The notes: generated from the letters alone by a model not told the origin. DNA of 41,921 bases from JBOHBN01 sp050698355 (GCA_050698355.1 JBOHBN010000249.1:1-41921), one strand, 5' to 3'. Positions 1 through 8,811 are shown, counted from the stretch's first letter. A program made the numbers and translations.

Positions 1-2
1 AG

Positions 3-1607
3 CTGTTCCCCGACCACTGGTCGTTCATGCTGGGCGAGATCGCGCTCTACTCGTTCATCATCTTGATCCTGACCGGCATCTTCCTCACCTTCTTCTACAC
101 GCCGAGCCTCGAGGAAGTCGTCTACCACGGCTCGTACGCCAAGCTCGACGGCGTGACGATGAGCGAGGCGTACGCCTCCACGATCAACGTGTCGTTCGAC
201 GTGCGCGGCGGACTGCTCATCCGGCAGATCCACCACTGGGCGGCGCTGCTGTTCGTCGCGGCGATCATGGTGCACATGTTCCGGATCTTCTTCACCGGAG
301 CGTTCCGCAAGCCGCGCGAGGTCAACTGGCTCATCGGCATCACGCTGTTCACCCTGGCGATGCTGGAAGGCTTCGCCGGTTACACGCTGCCCGACGACCT
401 GCTCTCCGGCGTTGGCCTGCGGATCTTCGTCTCGGTGGTGTTCCTCGCGCTCCCGGTCATCGGCACGTACCTGATGTACTTCTCGTTCGGCGGCCCGTTC
501 CCCGACGGCATCTCCGGAGAGTTCATCCCGCGGCTGTACAGCGTGCACATCCTGCTTGTGCCCGGCATCCTGCTCGCGCTGATCGGCGCGCACTTGATGA
601 TCATGTGGTTCCAGAAGCACACGGTGTGGGCCGCCAAGGAGCAGACCGAGCACAACACCGTGGGCCAGCCGTTCTTCCCCCACTTCATGGCGAAGACCGG
701 CGCGTTCTTCATGGCCGTGTTCACGGTGTTGGCGTTCTTCGGCGCGTTCGTGCAGATCAACCCGATCTGGATGTACGGGCCGTACAACCCGGCGAACGTC
801 ACCACCAACGCCCAACCGGACTGGTACATCGGCATCCTCGAGGGTGGGCTGCGGATGATGCCCGGGGTCGAAACCACCTTCCTCGGCCACACGATCACCT
901 GGAACACCCTGGTACCCGCGCTGATCGTTCCCGGGGTCATGTTCACGTTCCTGGCGCTGTACCCGTTTTTCGAGCGGTGGGCGACGGGTGACACCGCCTC
1001 TCACCAGATCCTCGACCGGCCCCGCAACGTGCCGATACGTACCGGCATCGGCGTCGGCTGGATCATGCTGTACGCCGTGCTGTGGGCAGCAGGCGGCAAC
1101 GACGTCATCGCCACGACGTTCAACATCTCGCTCAACGTGACGACGTGGTTCTTCCGGGTCGCGACATTCGTCGCGCCCGTGCTCGGGTTCATCGTGACCA
1201 AGCGGATCTGTATCGGCCTGCAGCGCAAGGACCTGAACCTGCTGCACGAGGGCGTGGAGACCGGCGTCATCCGGCGCACGCCGGTGGGCGGCTACGAGGA
1301 GGCCACCAGGTCGCCCAGTCCGGAGACCCGGGCGGTGCTCGAGGCCGCCGTCGCCGAGCCGCCGCGCGAGCTCCCCGAGCTCGTCGATGAGCACGGGGTC
1401 GAGTCGAAGGGCAGCCTGGTGACCCGCGTGCAGACGGCGGCGCAGCACTGGTACACCCAGGACAACGCGCACACCGGCAACGGGCATGCCGAGGGCAACG
1501 GCCACGGCGAGGGCAACGGGCATGCCGAGGACGGCGAGCGCGCCGTCGAGGAAGGTCGCGGGGATGGCACCGGCGAGCAGGGAGAGCTCACCCAGACCCG
1601 CGAGTGA
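3..1607 (+). CDS. qcrB: Cytochrome bc1 complex cytochrome b subunit (5' partial)
   Basis: This is the membrane cytochrome b of the actinobacterial menaquinol:cytochrome c reductase, which passes electrons to the CtaCDEF oxidase. The reading frame is open from base 3 (LFPDHWSF before the first ATG at 27), so the N-terminus, about 40 residues by family length, lies outside the window. Visible hallmarks are paired haem-b histidines in QIHHWAALLF/VHMFRI and in VHILLVPG/GAHLMIMW, many membrane segments, and the Qo-site motif PDWY, which replaces PEWY as in other actinobacteria. The last 130 or so residues are a hydrophilic tail ending in repeated GNGHAE/GNGHGE units rich in His, Gly and Glu. qcrC and qcrA would be expected just left of the window. 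Identification is secure; the role of the tail is unknown. Confidence 0.97.
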   Translation: MFPDHWSFMLGEIALYSFIILILTGIFLTFFYTPSLEEVVYHGSYAKLDGVTMSEAYASTINVSFDVRGGLLIRQIHHWAALLFVAAIMVHMFRIFFTGAFRKPREVNWLIGITLFTLAMLEGFAGYTLPDDLLSGVGLRIFVSVVFLALPVIGTYLMYFSFGGPFPDGISGEFIPRLYSVHILLVPGILLALIGAHLMIMWFQKHTVWAAKEQTEHNTVGQPFFPHFMAKTGAFFMAVFTVLAFFGAFVQINPIWMYGPYNPANVTTNAQPDWYIGILEGGLRMMPGVETTFLGHTITWNTLVPALIVPGVMFTFLALYPFFERWATGDTASHQILDRPRNVPIRTGIGVGWIMLYAVLWAAGGNDVIATTFNISLNVTTWFFRVATFVAPVLGFIVTKRICIGLQRKDLNLLHEGVETGVIRRTPVGGYEEATRSPSPETRAVLEAAVAEPPRELPELVDEHGVESKGSLVTRVQTAAQHWYTQDNAHTGNGHAEGNGHGEGNGHAEDGERAVEEGRGDGTGEQGELTQTRE

Positions 1608-1748
1608 CCCCTACTCCCGCCTCAGTGCTGGCGGGCGCACCTCGGTCGGTTACCGGGCGGTAGCTGACCGGGCTCACGGGAATGCGCGCGGAAACCGACC
1701 GCGGTCGCCGATGATCACCCTTCGCGGTTTACGTGATCGTCTGGGTGG

Positions 1749-1772
1749 CCGGCCGTCGCGTGAGACGACCGG
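1749..1772 (+). terminator. Candidate terminator after qcrB
   Basis: CCGGCCGTC and GACGACCGG form a 9-bp stem with one G-T pair around a 6-base loop, followed by TTAACG. It lies 140 bp after the qcrB stop and just before the next start. It has no U tract, so termination is an inference. Confidence 0.35.
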
Positions 1773-1791
1773 TTAACGGGTACGAGGAAGC

Positions 1792-2712
1792 GTGCTTGGA
1801 CCCGTTCTGATGATCATCGCGGCGCTGCTCAACGCAACGGCGTCGGTATTGCAGCGCCGCAGCGCCAAGGCCGAACCGGACTCCGCCGCGTTCTCGCTGC
1901 ACATGTTCGTGGACCTGGCACGCCGGCCCGGGTGGTTCCTCGGCATCGCGGCGATGATCAGCGGTTTCATGCTGCACGCGATATCGATCTCGCTCTCGCG
2001 GATCGCGTTCGTGCAGCCGTTGCTCGTCGTGGAGCTGCCGTTCGCGCTCGTCCTGGCGTCGTTGACGTTCCGGATGCGGATACCACGCAAGGAGTGGCTG
2101 GCGATCGGTCTCCAGTCGGCTGGCCTCGCCGCGTTCGTCGGGTGCCTCGCTCCCACCGGAGGCAGGCCCGACAAGGTGCCGCTGACGATGTGGGCCCTCG
2201 CGATCGGCGTGACGGTCGCGATCGTCGGGGTCCTGGTCCTGCTCGGCTACCGCGGCCGGAACGAGCACCGTGCGGCTCTGCTCGGCGTCGCCACGGGCGC
2301 GGCCTTCGGCCTGAACTCGTCGCTGATCGCCGGCGTGGGCGCCTCGGTCAGCCACGGCGCCAGCCTGTTCACCACCTGGCAGACCTACGGTGTCGCGGTG
2401 GTCGGACCTGCTTCGTTCTTCCTGCTGCAGAACGCGCTGTCGGCCGGGAACCTGGTCGCATCCCAACCGGGCTTCACACTGACCAACCCGCTGGTGTCGG
2501 TCGCGTGGGGACTCGTCATCTTCGGTGAGCAGCCCAGGACCGGTGCCTTCCTCATCGGTGTGTTCGCGGGCGCGGCACTCATCACGGCCGGGACGATCGT
2601 GCTCTCCAGTTCCAGCCTGCTCGACCCGAACACCACGGGCGGCGAGGACCAATCCCCAGATCAGCCCGATCGCGGCGAGCCGCCGCAGCAGACGGAGCGC
2701 GATCCGCGCTAG
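1792..2712 (+). CDS. DMT-superfamily (EamA-like) membrane transporter
   Basis: The 306-residue protein is almost wholly hydrophobic, with about nine to ten membrane helices in two halves and a polar C-terminal tail rich in Asp, Gln and Pro. This is the layout of drug/metabolite transporters. The first helix contains an LNATASVLQRRSAKAEPD segment typical of the actinobacterial DMT branch often annotated as EamA or NIPA-like; the substrate is unknown. The start is the GTG at 1792, behind GAGGAAG at 1784-1790. That spacing is short, and an ATG six codons later (1810) is possible. The gene ends 5 bp from the convergent MFS gene. Family confidence is good; function is open. Confidence 0.8.
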   Translation: MLGPVLMIIAALLNATASVLQRRSAKAEPDSAAFSLHMFVDLARRPGWFLGIAAMISGFMLHAISISLSRIAFVQPLLVVELPFALVLASLTFRMRIPRKEWLAIGLQSAGLAAFVGCLAPTGGRPDKVPLTMWALAIGVTVAIVGVLVLLGYRGRNEHRAALLGVATGAAFGLNSSLIAGVGASVSHGASLFTTWQTYGVAVVGPASFFLLQNALSAGNLVASQPGFTLTNPLVSVAWGLVIFGEQPRTGAFLIGVFAGAALITAGTIVLSSSSLLDPNTTGGEDQSPDQPDRGEPPQQTERDPR

Positions 2713-2717
2713 CAGCC

Positions 2718-4133
2718 TTAGGCCGCTGCTGCCCGACGGCGACCGGCACCGGCACGCCCGCCGGTGTCGGTGAGCGGCCGCCCCGTGGTCTCCGGGGCCA
2801 GCCACGCCGAGGTGATCCCGCCGATCAGGCACACCGCGGCCAGGCCGAACAGGGTCATGGAGAGCCCGAACTGCGCCAGCGAGATCGGCAGTACGAACGT
2901 GCCGACGGCGGCGCCCAGCCGGGACGCGGCGGAGGCGACCCCCTCGCCGGAAGTACGCACGGCGGTGGGGAACACCTCGATCGGGTAGATGCCGGGCAAG
3001 ATGCTCATGAAACCGTAGAACAGCAGGTACCCGAAGAAACACACCACCGTGATGCCGGTCGGCAGGTGCAGCACCTGGTGGAGCGCGACGACGGTCAGGA
3101 ACATGGCGGTGACGAACATCGGCACGATGAGCAGTAACCGGCGGCCGATCCGGTCCACGAGGAACCACCCGATGGTCGCACCGATCAGGGCCACCACGGT
3201 GCCCAGGACAGCCGCGGCGATCGGGTTGGCCAAGCCGATCGTGTCCAGGATCTCCGCCTGGAAGAAGGTCAGCCCGAAGTACGGCAGCACGATGCAGATC
3301 CAGAAGACGCAGCAGAAGACCGTACGTCCCACATAGTCGCGGGCGAACAGCGTACGCCAGCGCGTCGTCTCTTCAGTCTCGTTCGCGAACTCCTTCGCGT
3401 CCCGCGTCTCCCCGGCAACCTCCAGGACCTCCTGCGCCTCCTTCGTACGGCCCTTGGACATGAGCCAGCGCGGTGACTCGGGCAGGCCGTGCCGCAGCAG
3501 CAGGATGATCGCGGCGGGGACGGCGGCGCTCGCCAGGACGTAGTGCCACGCCCACGGGAACGACCGCAGCACGAGGAAACCGAACAGGAACGCCAGCACG
3601 TACCCGACGTTCCACAAGATCTCGAGGATGCCGAGGTAGTTGCCGCGCTTCTTCGCCGGCGTGAACTCCCCCAGCAGCGGCGACCCGATCGAGTAGTCGC
3701 CGCCGATGGCGATCCCCATCGAGACACCGAGCACGACGACGACCCACAACGAGTTGACCGTGAACATCAGCACGGCGGCCACCAGGAAGACGCACAGGTC
3801 GATGATGAACATCGGTTTGCGGCCGGCCAGGTCGGTGATGTACCCGATGATCAGGCCGCCTATCAGCGTCCCGACCAGCGTCGACGCGGAGATCATGCCC
3901 TGGCCGAGCTCACCCACACCGATGTCGGAGATGAACGTCTGTCCCGCTATCACGGCGGCGATCGACGCGTAGACCCAGCCATCGAGGAACATGCCCCCAC
4001 CGGTGGCGGCCGTGAGCCGGCGCAGGAAGGGCTTGGACGTCTGCGGTGTCGCGGCCGTGCCGCCACCGCGAGCATTTGGGGAGCCGTTGCCACGTACCAT
4101 TCCGGTTATCTGCCCGGGCCGCGGCGCCTCCAC
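2718..4133 (-). CDS. MFS transporter, sugar-porter-like
   Basis: The predicted 471-residue protein has 12 hydrophobic segments. It carries family signatures: DLAGRKP in the loop after helix 2, LPESPRW before the central loop, DRIGRRLL in the second half, and a PETTGRPL-like end. These place it in the major facilitator superfamily near the sugar and organic-acid porters. The listed start is a GTG; an ATG at 4100 (MVRGNG) would remove 11 residues, and neither has a strong ribosome-binding site. The N-terminal 35 residues are polar. No linked enzyme indicates the substrate. It is convergent with the DMT gene and divergent from the AI-2E-type gene. Confidence 0.85.
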   Translation of the reverse strand: MEAPRPGQITGMVRGNGSPNARGGGTAATPQTSKPFLRRLTAATGGGMFLDGWVYASIAAVIAGQTFISDIGVGELGQGMISASTLVGTLIGGLIIGYITDLAGRKPMFIIDLCVFLVAAVLMFTVNSLWVVVVLGVSMGIAIGGDYSIGSPLLGEFTPAKKRGNYLGILEILWNVGYVLAFLFGFLVLRSFPWAWHYVLASAAVPAAIILLLRHGLPESPRWLMSKGRTKEAQEVLEVAGETRDAKEFANETEETTRWRTLFARDYVGRTVFCCVFWICIVLPYFGLTFFQAEILDTIGLANPIAAAVLGTVVALIGATIGWFLVDRIGRRLLLIVPMFVTAMFLTVVALHQVLHLPTGITVVCFFGYLLFYGFMSILPGIYPIEVFPTAVRTSGEGVASAASRLGAAVGTFVLPISLAQFGLSMTLFGLAAVCLIGGITSAWLAPETTGRPLTDTGGRAGAGRRRAAAA

Positions 4134-4279
4134 CCTCGCGACGCGCTCCTATCCGTACAGCCTGGCCCAGTCCCTCGTCTTTGAGGATCACGATATGTAA
4201 CTCCAGGGTCCCCTCTTGGGGACGCGTCCACGATCACTGACGGCGGTTCCCGCGCGGAGGTGGCGGGTATCCAGTCCGC

Positions 4280-5467
4280 ATGCGGGCATTCGACAAAGGC
4301 GAGCGCACCCTGGCAGGCAACGAGAAGCCGCGGTCGGCACGCTGGCTACTCGCCCGAGGGGCGATGTGGGCCCTGCGCATGCTCCTGGTCGCCGGGGCGC
4401 TCTACGTGGCCGTACGGGTCCTGGTCCTGCTCGGCCTGGTCGTCGTCCCGTTCGTCGCCGCGTTGCTGCTGACCGCGCTCATCTGGCCGCTGGCGAAGCT
4501 TCTGCGACGGGTCATGCCCAAGCTTGCGGCCGCGTGGGCAACGCTGGTCATCTCCGTGGCCGTGCTCGGCGGCATCGGCTACGCGATCGGCCTGCGCGCC
4601 GCCGCCGAGTACCCGCAGCTGGTGGACCAGCTCGTCAACACCATCCACCAGCTGCGCAGCCTGGTCGCCCAGATGGGCCTGCAGATGTCGTTCAACGGGA
4701 TCGAGGACGCCGCCGTCGGCTGGCTGCAGCAGCACAGGCAGACGCTGACGAGCGTGGCGGGGGCGGGCGCGACCTACGTCGGGGAGTTCGCCACCGGACT
4801 GGCGCTCGCCCTGTTCATCACCCTGTTCCTGCTCTACGAGGGCGAGCGCATCTGGTGCTGGCTGATCTCGCCCCTGGACGGCGACCAAGCACGACGGTGG
4901 CATCGCGCAGGGGGCGTCGCCTGGGAGACCATCACCGGCTACGTGCACGGCACCGCCGTGATAGCCGTTATCCACGCCATCGTCATCGGCCTGACGCTGT
5001 TCTTCCTCGGCGTACCGCTGGTGCTCCCGCTCGCCGTCCTCGTCTTCCTCGGCAGCTTCATCCCGATCGTCGGCGCACTCATCGCCGGAGGTATCGCCGT
5101 CCTGGTCACGCTGGTCACCGAGGGCTTGGTCCCGGCCGTCATCATCCTCGCCGTGCTGATCGGCGAGAACCAGCTGGAGGGCAACGTCCTGCAGCCGATC
5201 GTGATGCGCCGCTACGTGCGGCTGCACCCGCTGGCGATCGGTATCGTCCTCGTGCTCGGCGGGATCCTGGCCGGGCTCATCGGCGTCATCGTCGCCGTGC
5301 CCGCGACCGCGGTCATCTACCGCGCCTGGGGGCCGCTGCTCGGCCGGGACGAGCCGCCCGCCGGACCGAAGAAGGGCGCTGTGGCCAAGAAGGGCGCGAA
5401 GCCGGAGGACAGTAGCGAATCCGAGGACAGCGCCGAGCCCGAAGATGCGGAGGCGCGGGCGAAGTAG
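4280..5467 (+). CDS. AI-2E family transporter (PF01594)
   Basis: The 395-residue membrane protein has the AI-2E/PerM family architecture. Two N-terminal helices (VLVLLGLVVVPFVAALLLTA) are followed by a long amphipathic middle (about residues 105-165) and a block of C-terminal helices. The conserved GSFIPIVGALIAG and ENQLEGNVLQPIVM motifs are present. Members export small molecules or exchange ions; the substrate cannot be told here. The last 45 residues are a soluble tail with two KKGA units and an acidic Ser/Glu/Asp run. The ATG at 4280 is the first in frame; a GGAGG lies 19 bp upstream, so the true start may be internal. A small 6-bp hairpin (GTCCCC/GGGGAC, 4208-4223) lies in the leader. 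Confidence 0.88.
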   Translation: MRAFDKGERTLAGNEKPRSARWLLARGAMWALRMLLVAGALYVAVRVLVLLGLVVVPFVAALLLTALIWPLAKLLRRVMPKLAAAWATLVISVAVLGGIGYAIGLRAAAEYPQLVDQLVNTIHQLRSLVAQMGLQMSFNGIEDAAVGWLQQHRQTLTSVAGAGATYVGEFATGLALALFITLFLLYEGERIWCWLISPLDGDQARRWHRAGGVAWETITGYVHGTAVIAVIHAIVIGLTLFFLGVPLVLPLAVLVFLGSFIPIVGALIAGGIAVLVTLVTEGLVPAVIILAVLIGENQLEGNVLQPIVMRRYVRLHPLAIGIVLVLGGILAGLIGVIVAVPATAVIYRAWGPLLGRDEPPAGPKKGAVAKKGAKPEDSSESEDSAEPEDAEARAK

Positions 5468-5511
5468 TCGATCACGGTAAGTACCCGTACTGCGGCAGAG
5501 CGACCTGGCTC

Positions 5512-6768
5512 TCAGCCCGTGTACGTCTTGGGGAACTGCTCGACGATCCCGATCGCGAGGAGCTTGGCGGGCTTCTCGGCCCTCACTTCGGCGAGCTGCA
5601 GCTTCTCCACTGCCGACGCCGAACCCTCGGCCACTGCGTTGACCGTGTCCTCCACCGCACTCTCCTGGTCCGACAGCGCCGCCTTCATGTCCTGGCCGTT
5701 GACGTGGCCGTCGGTCACCTTCTGGAAGAAGCTGGAGAGGTCCCGCGCGTACTGCGTGTCACTCGGCGCCGTGCCGGGCTTGTCGCCGCTCGCGCGCGCC
5801 TCGGTATAGCCGATCAGTTGCCGTACGTGTTCCTCGAAGATGCCGGTGAACTCGTCCGCGACCGACGAACCGTAGATCCCCTCGAGTCTGCGTGCCAGGT
5901 CATCGACGTTTGCGCGCAGCGTCTCCTCCGCGGTCTTCGCCGCGTCCGACTGCGCACCGTCGGCGGCCACGATCTCGCTGAGCAGGACCGTCTGGGACAC
6001 GTGCTCGACGAACAGGCTCGTCAGGTCCGCACGCAGCTTCGCCCCCGGCGCGATCGCATTGCCCAGGAGGGCGTACGTACCGACAGCGAAGCCTCTCGCC
6101 AGGTTCTTCGCGATCTCCTTGCTCGACCGTGCCATGTCGACGACGTCGTCGGGCGCGTCCGGTTCACCCGCGACGATGGAGTCGATCGCCCCGGTGGTCA
6201 GCTCCATGTGACCGGCGAGCATCCCGTGCACGTCCTCCCGCGAGAGTACCTGATCGGTCAGGTCCTCGAGCCCGAGAGCGAGCGAACGTCCCACACCGTG
6301 CAGGTGTGATTCGGCGGTCGATTGCAACGCGCGGTCGTGCGAGACCGTACCGTGGATGTAGTCGAGCAGGGCCGATGTGCGTTTCTCCCAGGACTCCTTG
6401 AAGGTGCCCAACTCCTCGATGCCCGCCTTCGGGTCGCGCCTGCCCTGCGCCGCATCGATCTGATGGATCAGGTGGGCCCGGTTGTTGTGAAGGCCGTCGA
6501 CTGCCGCCCTTACCTCCGCCGAGTCCATGCCGGACTCGACCGCGGCGTGGGTCGTGTACGCGACCAGCGACGCGCGGTCGGCGAAGATGGCGACGAGCTT
6601 GGCCCGCATCAGCGCGGCCTGGGTGGCGGCCTGGTTCTGATTGGCACCCTTGTTGAGGTCCGTCTCGTGGTTCGGTGGTGGACCGCTCTTCGGACCTCCA
6701 CACCCCGCGAGGAGGACAGCAAGCACCACGGTGCCGACGAGTACCGGCAATCGTCTCCAACCGGGCAT
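5512..6768 (-). CDS. Secreted lipoprotein with duplicated helical domain
   Basis: The 418-residue protein starts at the ATG at 6768, chosen because AGGAGGAGG precedes it. An in-frame start 51 bp upstream lacks this and would bury the signal peptide. The N-terminus is a lipoprotein signal with lipobox LLAGC (Cys23), so the mature protein should be anchored outside the membrane. The rest is alpha-helical and Ala-rich. Two segments resemble each other: the region after the signal (MRAKLVAIFADRASLVAYTT) and a later one (LRADLTSLFVEHVSQTVLLS), each followed by a second helix pair. The second copy recalls the LWxDHVxWTR...NQxDIGxA helical repeats seen in secreted proteins of Firmicutes; this is a recollection of pattern, not an alignment. 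Function is unknown. Confidence 0.7.
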   Translation of the reverse strand: MPGWRRLPVLVGTVVLAVLLAGCGGPKSGPPPNHETDLNKGANQNQAATQAALMRAKLVAIFADRASLVAYTTHAAVESGMDSAEVRAAVDGLHNNRAHLIHQIDAAQGRRDPKAGIEELGTFKESWEKRTSALLDYIHGTVSHDRALQSTAESHLHGVGRSLALGLEDLTDQVLSREDVHGMLAGHMELTTGAIDSIVAGEPDAPDDVVDMARSSKEIAKNLARGFAVGTYALLGNAIAPGAKLRADLTSLFVEHVSQTVLLSEIVAADGAQSDAAKTAEETLRANVDDLARRLEGIYGSSVADEFTGIFEEHVRQLIGYTEARASGDKPGTAPSDTQYARDLSSFFQKVTDGHVNGQDMKAALSDQESAVEDTVNAVAEGSASAVEKLQLAEVRAEKPAKLLAIGIVEQFPKTYTG

Positions 6769-6811
6769 GCGTACGCCTCCTCCTGTCACGGTTCTTATCG
6801 TCCGCACCTGC

Positions 6812-7894
6812 TCAGGCACTGCGCGCCTGAGCCTCGTGCCTGCCCTCGGCGAACTCCTCGACGAGCTTGGCGCAGAACGCCGGCAGGTCGCCGGGCCCGC
6901 GGCTGCTCACCAGACCGCGGTCGGTGACCACCTCTTCGTCCACCCACGTCGCTCCGGCATTGCGCAAGTCGGTCTGCAGGCTCGGCCACGAGGTCATCCG
7001 CCGGCCACGCACGACGTCGGCCTCGACGAGCGTCCACGGGCTGTGGCAGATCACGGCTACCGGCTTGGCCTGCTCGAAGAAGCCGCGGGCGAAGCACACC
7101 GCCTGCTCGTTCCTGCGCAGGAAGTCCGGGTTCGCGACCCCGCCCGGCAGCACCAGCGCGTCGTAGTCGTCCGGGCCGACGTCGGCGACCTGCTGGTCCA
7201 CCGAGAACGTGTCGCCCTTGTCCAGGTGGTTGAACGCCTGGATCCGGCCACCTTGCGTGGACACGAGACTCGCCGTACCGCCCGCGCCCTGCACCGCCTG
7301 CCACGGCTCGGTCAGCTCGACCTGTTCGGTGCCTTCAGGGGCGACGAGGAACGCCACCTTCACCCCGCTCAACTCGTTCGCCATCGCGGCCATCCCTTCG
7401 CTTGCGCGCACAATCGACTTCGTTGGCACGTACCCGAGCGCGGGTCGAGAAGACCTCCGCGCGGCGGGCAGGAAGCTGGCGACCAACCACACGCCGATGA
7501 CGACGAGCCAGGCGACGGCGGGGTCCACGCTGAGACGTTCCAGCACGCCCGCGCCCACACCGATGTACGCGGGGCTGTAGTAGATCGCTGTCGCGACCAG
7601 CCCGACAGAACCGCAGGCCACGGAGAAGGTTCCGAGCCATCGCCGTACGTCGAGCAATACGATGCCGAGCAAGATCATGCCGATGTTCTGCGCCGGGAAG
7701 GTCACGAAGCCAGTCAGCGCGTGCACCCAGAAGCGCACGTTCTCAGGCACGATCCCGATGATGATCACGCCGAGCCCGGCCACGCCGACCAGCGCGAGCC
7801 CCGCCTTGCTGACGGGCCGCCGGCCCCAGTCGCGCCAGGTGAGGACCACGCCGATCACCACGAGTACGCCGAGGGCGATGAACGACGCGTTCAT
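6812..7894 (-). CDS. DUF998 C-terminal half fused to DJ-1/PfpI domain
   Basis: The first 170 residues hold five hydrophobic helices of the DUF998 membrane family, starting MNASFIALG. Residues from about 175 to 355 form a DJ-1/PfpI glutamine-amidotransferase-like domain: VKVAFLVAPEG at its start, VLPGGVANPD, and the nucleophile elbow AVICHSPW with Cys283. PfpI-family members act as deglycases, proteases or holdases; the activity here is inferred only. Reading upstream in the same frame, the codons VCSPWHEA continue the DUF998 fold until a TAG at 7919-7921. This reading frame is therefore probably the rear part of a longer protein. The ATG at 7894 has a weak GAGG two bases away, so independent translation is conceivable. 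It lies 43 bp upstream of the lipoprotein gene. Confidence 0.75.
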   Translation of the reverse strand: MNASFIALGVLVVIGVVLTWRDWGRRPVSKAGLALVGVAGLGVIIIGIVPENVRFWVHALTGFVTFPAQNIGMILLGIVLLDVRRWLGTFSVACGSVGLVATAIYYSPAYIGVGAGVLERLSVDPAVAWLVVIGVWLVASFLPAARRSSRPALGYVPTKSIVRASEGMAAMANELSGVKVAFLVAPEGTEQVELTEPWQAVQGAGGTASLVSTQGGRIQAFNHLDKGDTFSVDQQVADVGPDDYDALVLPGGVANPDFLRRNEQAVCFARGFFEQAKPVAVICHSPWTLVEADVVRGRRMTSWPSLQTDLRNAGATWVDEEVVTDRGLVSSRGPGDLPAFCAKLVEEFAEGRHEAQARSA

Positions 7895-7918
7895 CGCCTC
7901 GTGCCACGGGGAGCAGAC

Positions 7919-8125
7919 CTATCGGGACGAGCCGTCGGGGTTCGCCGCGAACCCGCAGGCGGTGTTGCCGAGGTCGCTGATGTAGTAGGCCCGGTAGTCG
8001 TACGGCCGTGGCCACGCCGATGCCACGACGTACTGCACGATCACTTCCTGGAAGCTGAGCAACCAGCACAGCCCGCCGACGACCGGCGCCCACACCCGCC
8101 ACCTTGTTGCGTCCGAGGAAGCCAT
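7919..8125 (-). pseudogene. N-terminal piece of DUF998 protein, ended by in-frame TAG
   Basis: The frame encodes one membrane helix (VVGGLCWLLSFQEVIVQYVVA) followed by YDYRAYYISDLGNTACG. This is the typical beginning of DUF998 proteins, where the loop normally runs on into a CSPxHxxMNASF segment. Here codon 69 is TAG, and the next eight codons (VCSPWHEA) lead in the same frame to the ATG of the downstream DUF998-PfpI gene. The interruption is a single codon, where the family commonly has Tyr or another residue. It may be a true nonsense mutation, a sequencing error, or a readthrough site. The start at 8125 (MASSDATRW) has GAGGA 11 bp upstream; a start at 8197 is also open. Confidence 0.7.
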
Positions 8126-8353
8126 CGCAGCCGAATCCTCGAACGCAACAGCACGCCGCACGCGAATGGACCTACCCGCGAGTACGGCAGGAAACACCAG
8201 GCGGTTGCGAGTTTCCCGACTTTCTCAGCCGCGCCTGAATGTTCTACGCCGGCAATCCACTATCACGTTTCGGATACAGCCGCACCGGGCATGTCGTAGC
8301 GACCAAAAGACAAACCCAGACTCGCCGGGTTACCCCGGTCGTGTGGGGGAAAT

Positions 8354-8794
8354 GTGACCACAGATCCTCGGGAGACGGACACGGTCCACCTCCGGTGCCC
8401 AGCCGAGTCCCGGCATCTGTCCCTGGCCCGTGCGGTAGCGGCCAACATTGCCGCCTGCGGCGACCTGGACATCGAGGCGGTCGACGACATGAAGATGGCG
8501 ATGGACGAAGCGTGCTCCTCGCTGATCGCGCGGGCCACCGCGGGGTCGCCGTTGGAGTGCCTCTTCCACACCGCTGGAACGCGCATCAACGTGCGGCTCC
8601 GGGTGCGGGCGGCCGCAGCCGACCCGCTTGACCAGTCCTGCTTCGCCTGGCACGTGGTGAGCACGCTCACCGACTCGGCAGGCACCTGGGTCGTACCCAC
8701 CCCGTCGGGAGACGGCTACTACGTGTACGTCGATCTCAGCAAGGCACGGGCGGCGACCAGCCACCAGCCGGCACACGACCCCATGTCCAACTAG
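8354..8794 (+). CDS. Anti-sigma regulatory factor, RsbW-like ATPase fold
   Basis: The 146-residue protein matches the GHKL/HATPase_c_2 anti-sigma family. An N-terminal beta strand is followed by RHLSLARAVAANIAA, then the N-box region DDMKMAMDEACSSLI. Such proteins sequester alternative sigma factors and phosphorylate STAS antagonists. The usual Asn of the N-box (EACTN) is Ser here, and no clear GxGxG lid is seen, so ATP binding or kinase activity is uncertain. The start is GTG, preceded by GGGGGA. No sigma factor gene is adjacent; a STAS protein lies 1.4 kb downstream. A perfect hairpin follows the stop. Confidence 0.75.
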   Translation: MTTDPRETDTVHLRCPAESRHLSLARAVAANIAACGDLDIEAVDDMKMAMDEACSSLIARATAGSPLECLFHTAGTRINVRLRVRAAAADPLDQSCFAWHVVSTLTDSAGTWVVPTPSGDGYYVYVDLSKARAATSHQPAHDPMSN

Positions 8795-8811
8795 CGCAAC
8801 CAACGTCCCTT

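Noticed and set aside
1729..3168. A 479-codon minus-strand open frame
   Set aside because: It lies antisense to the DMT gene and out of frame with the MFS gene. It is Arg/His/Gln-rich with no membrane or family pattern, typical of a high-GC shadow frame.
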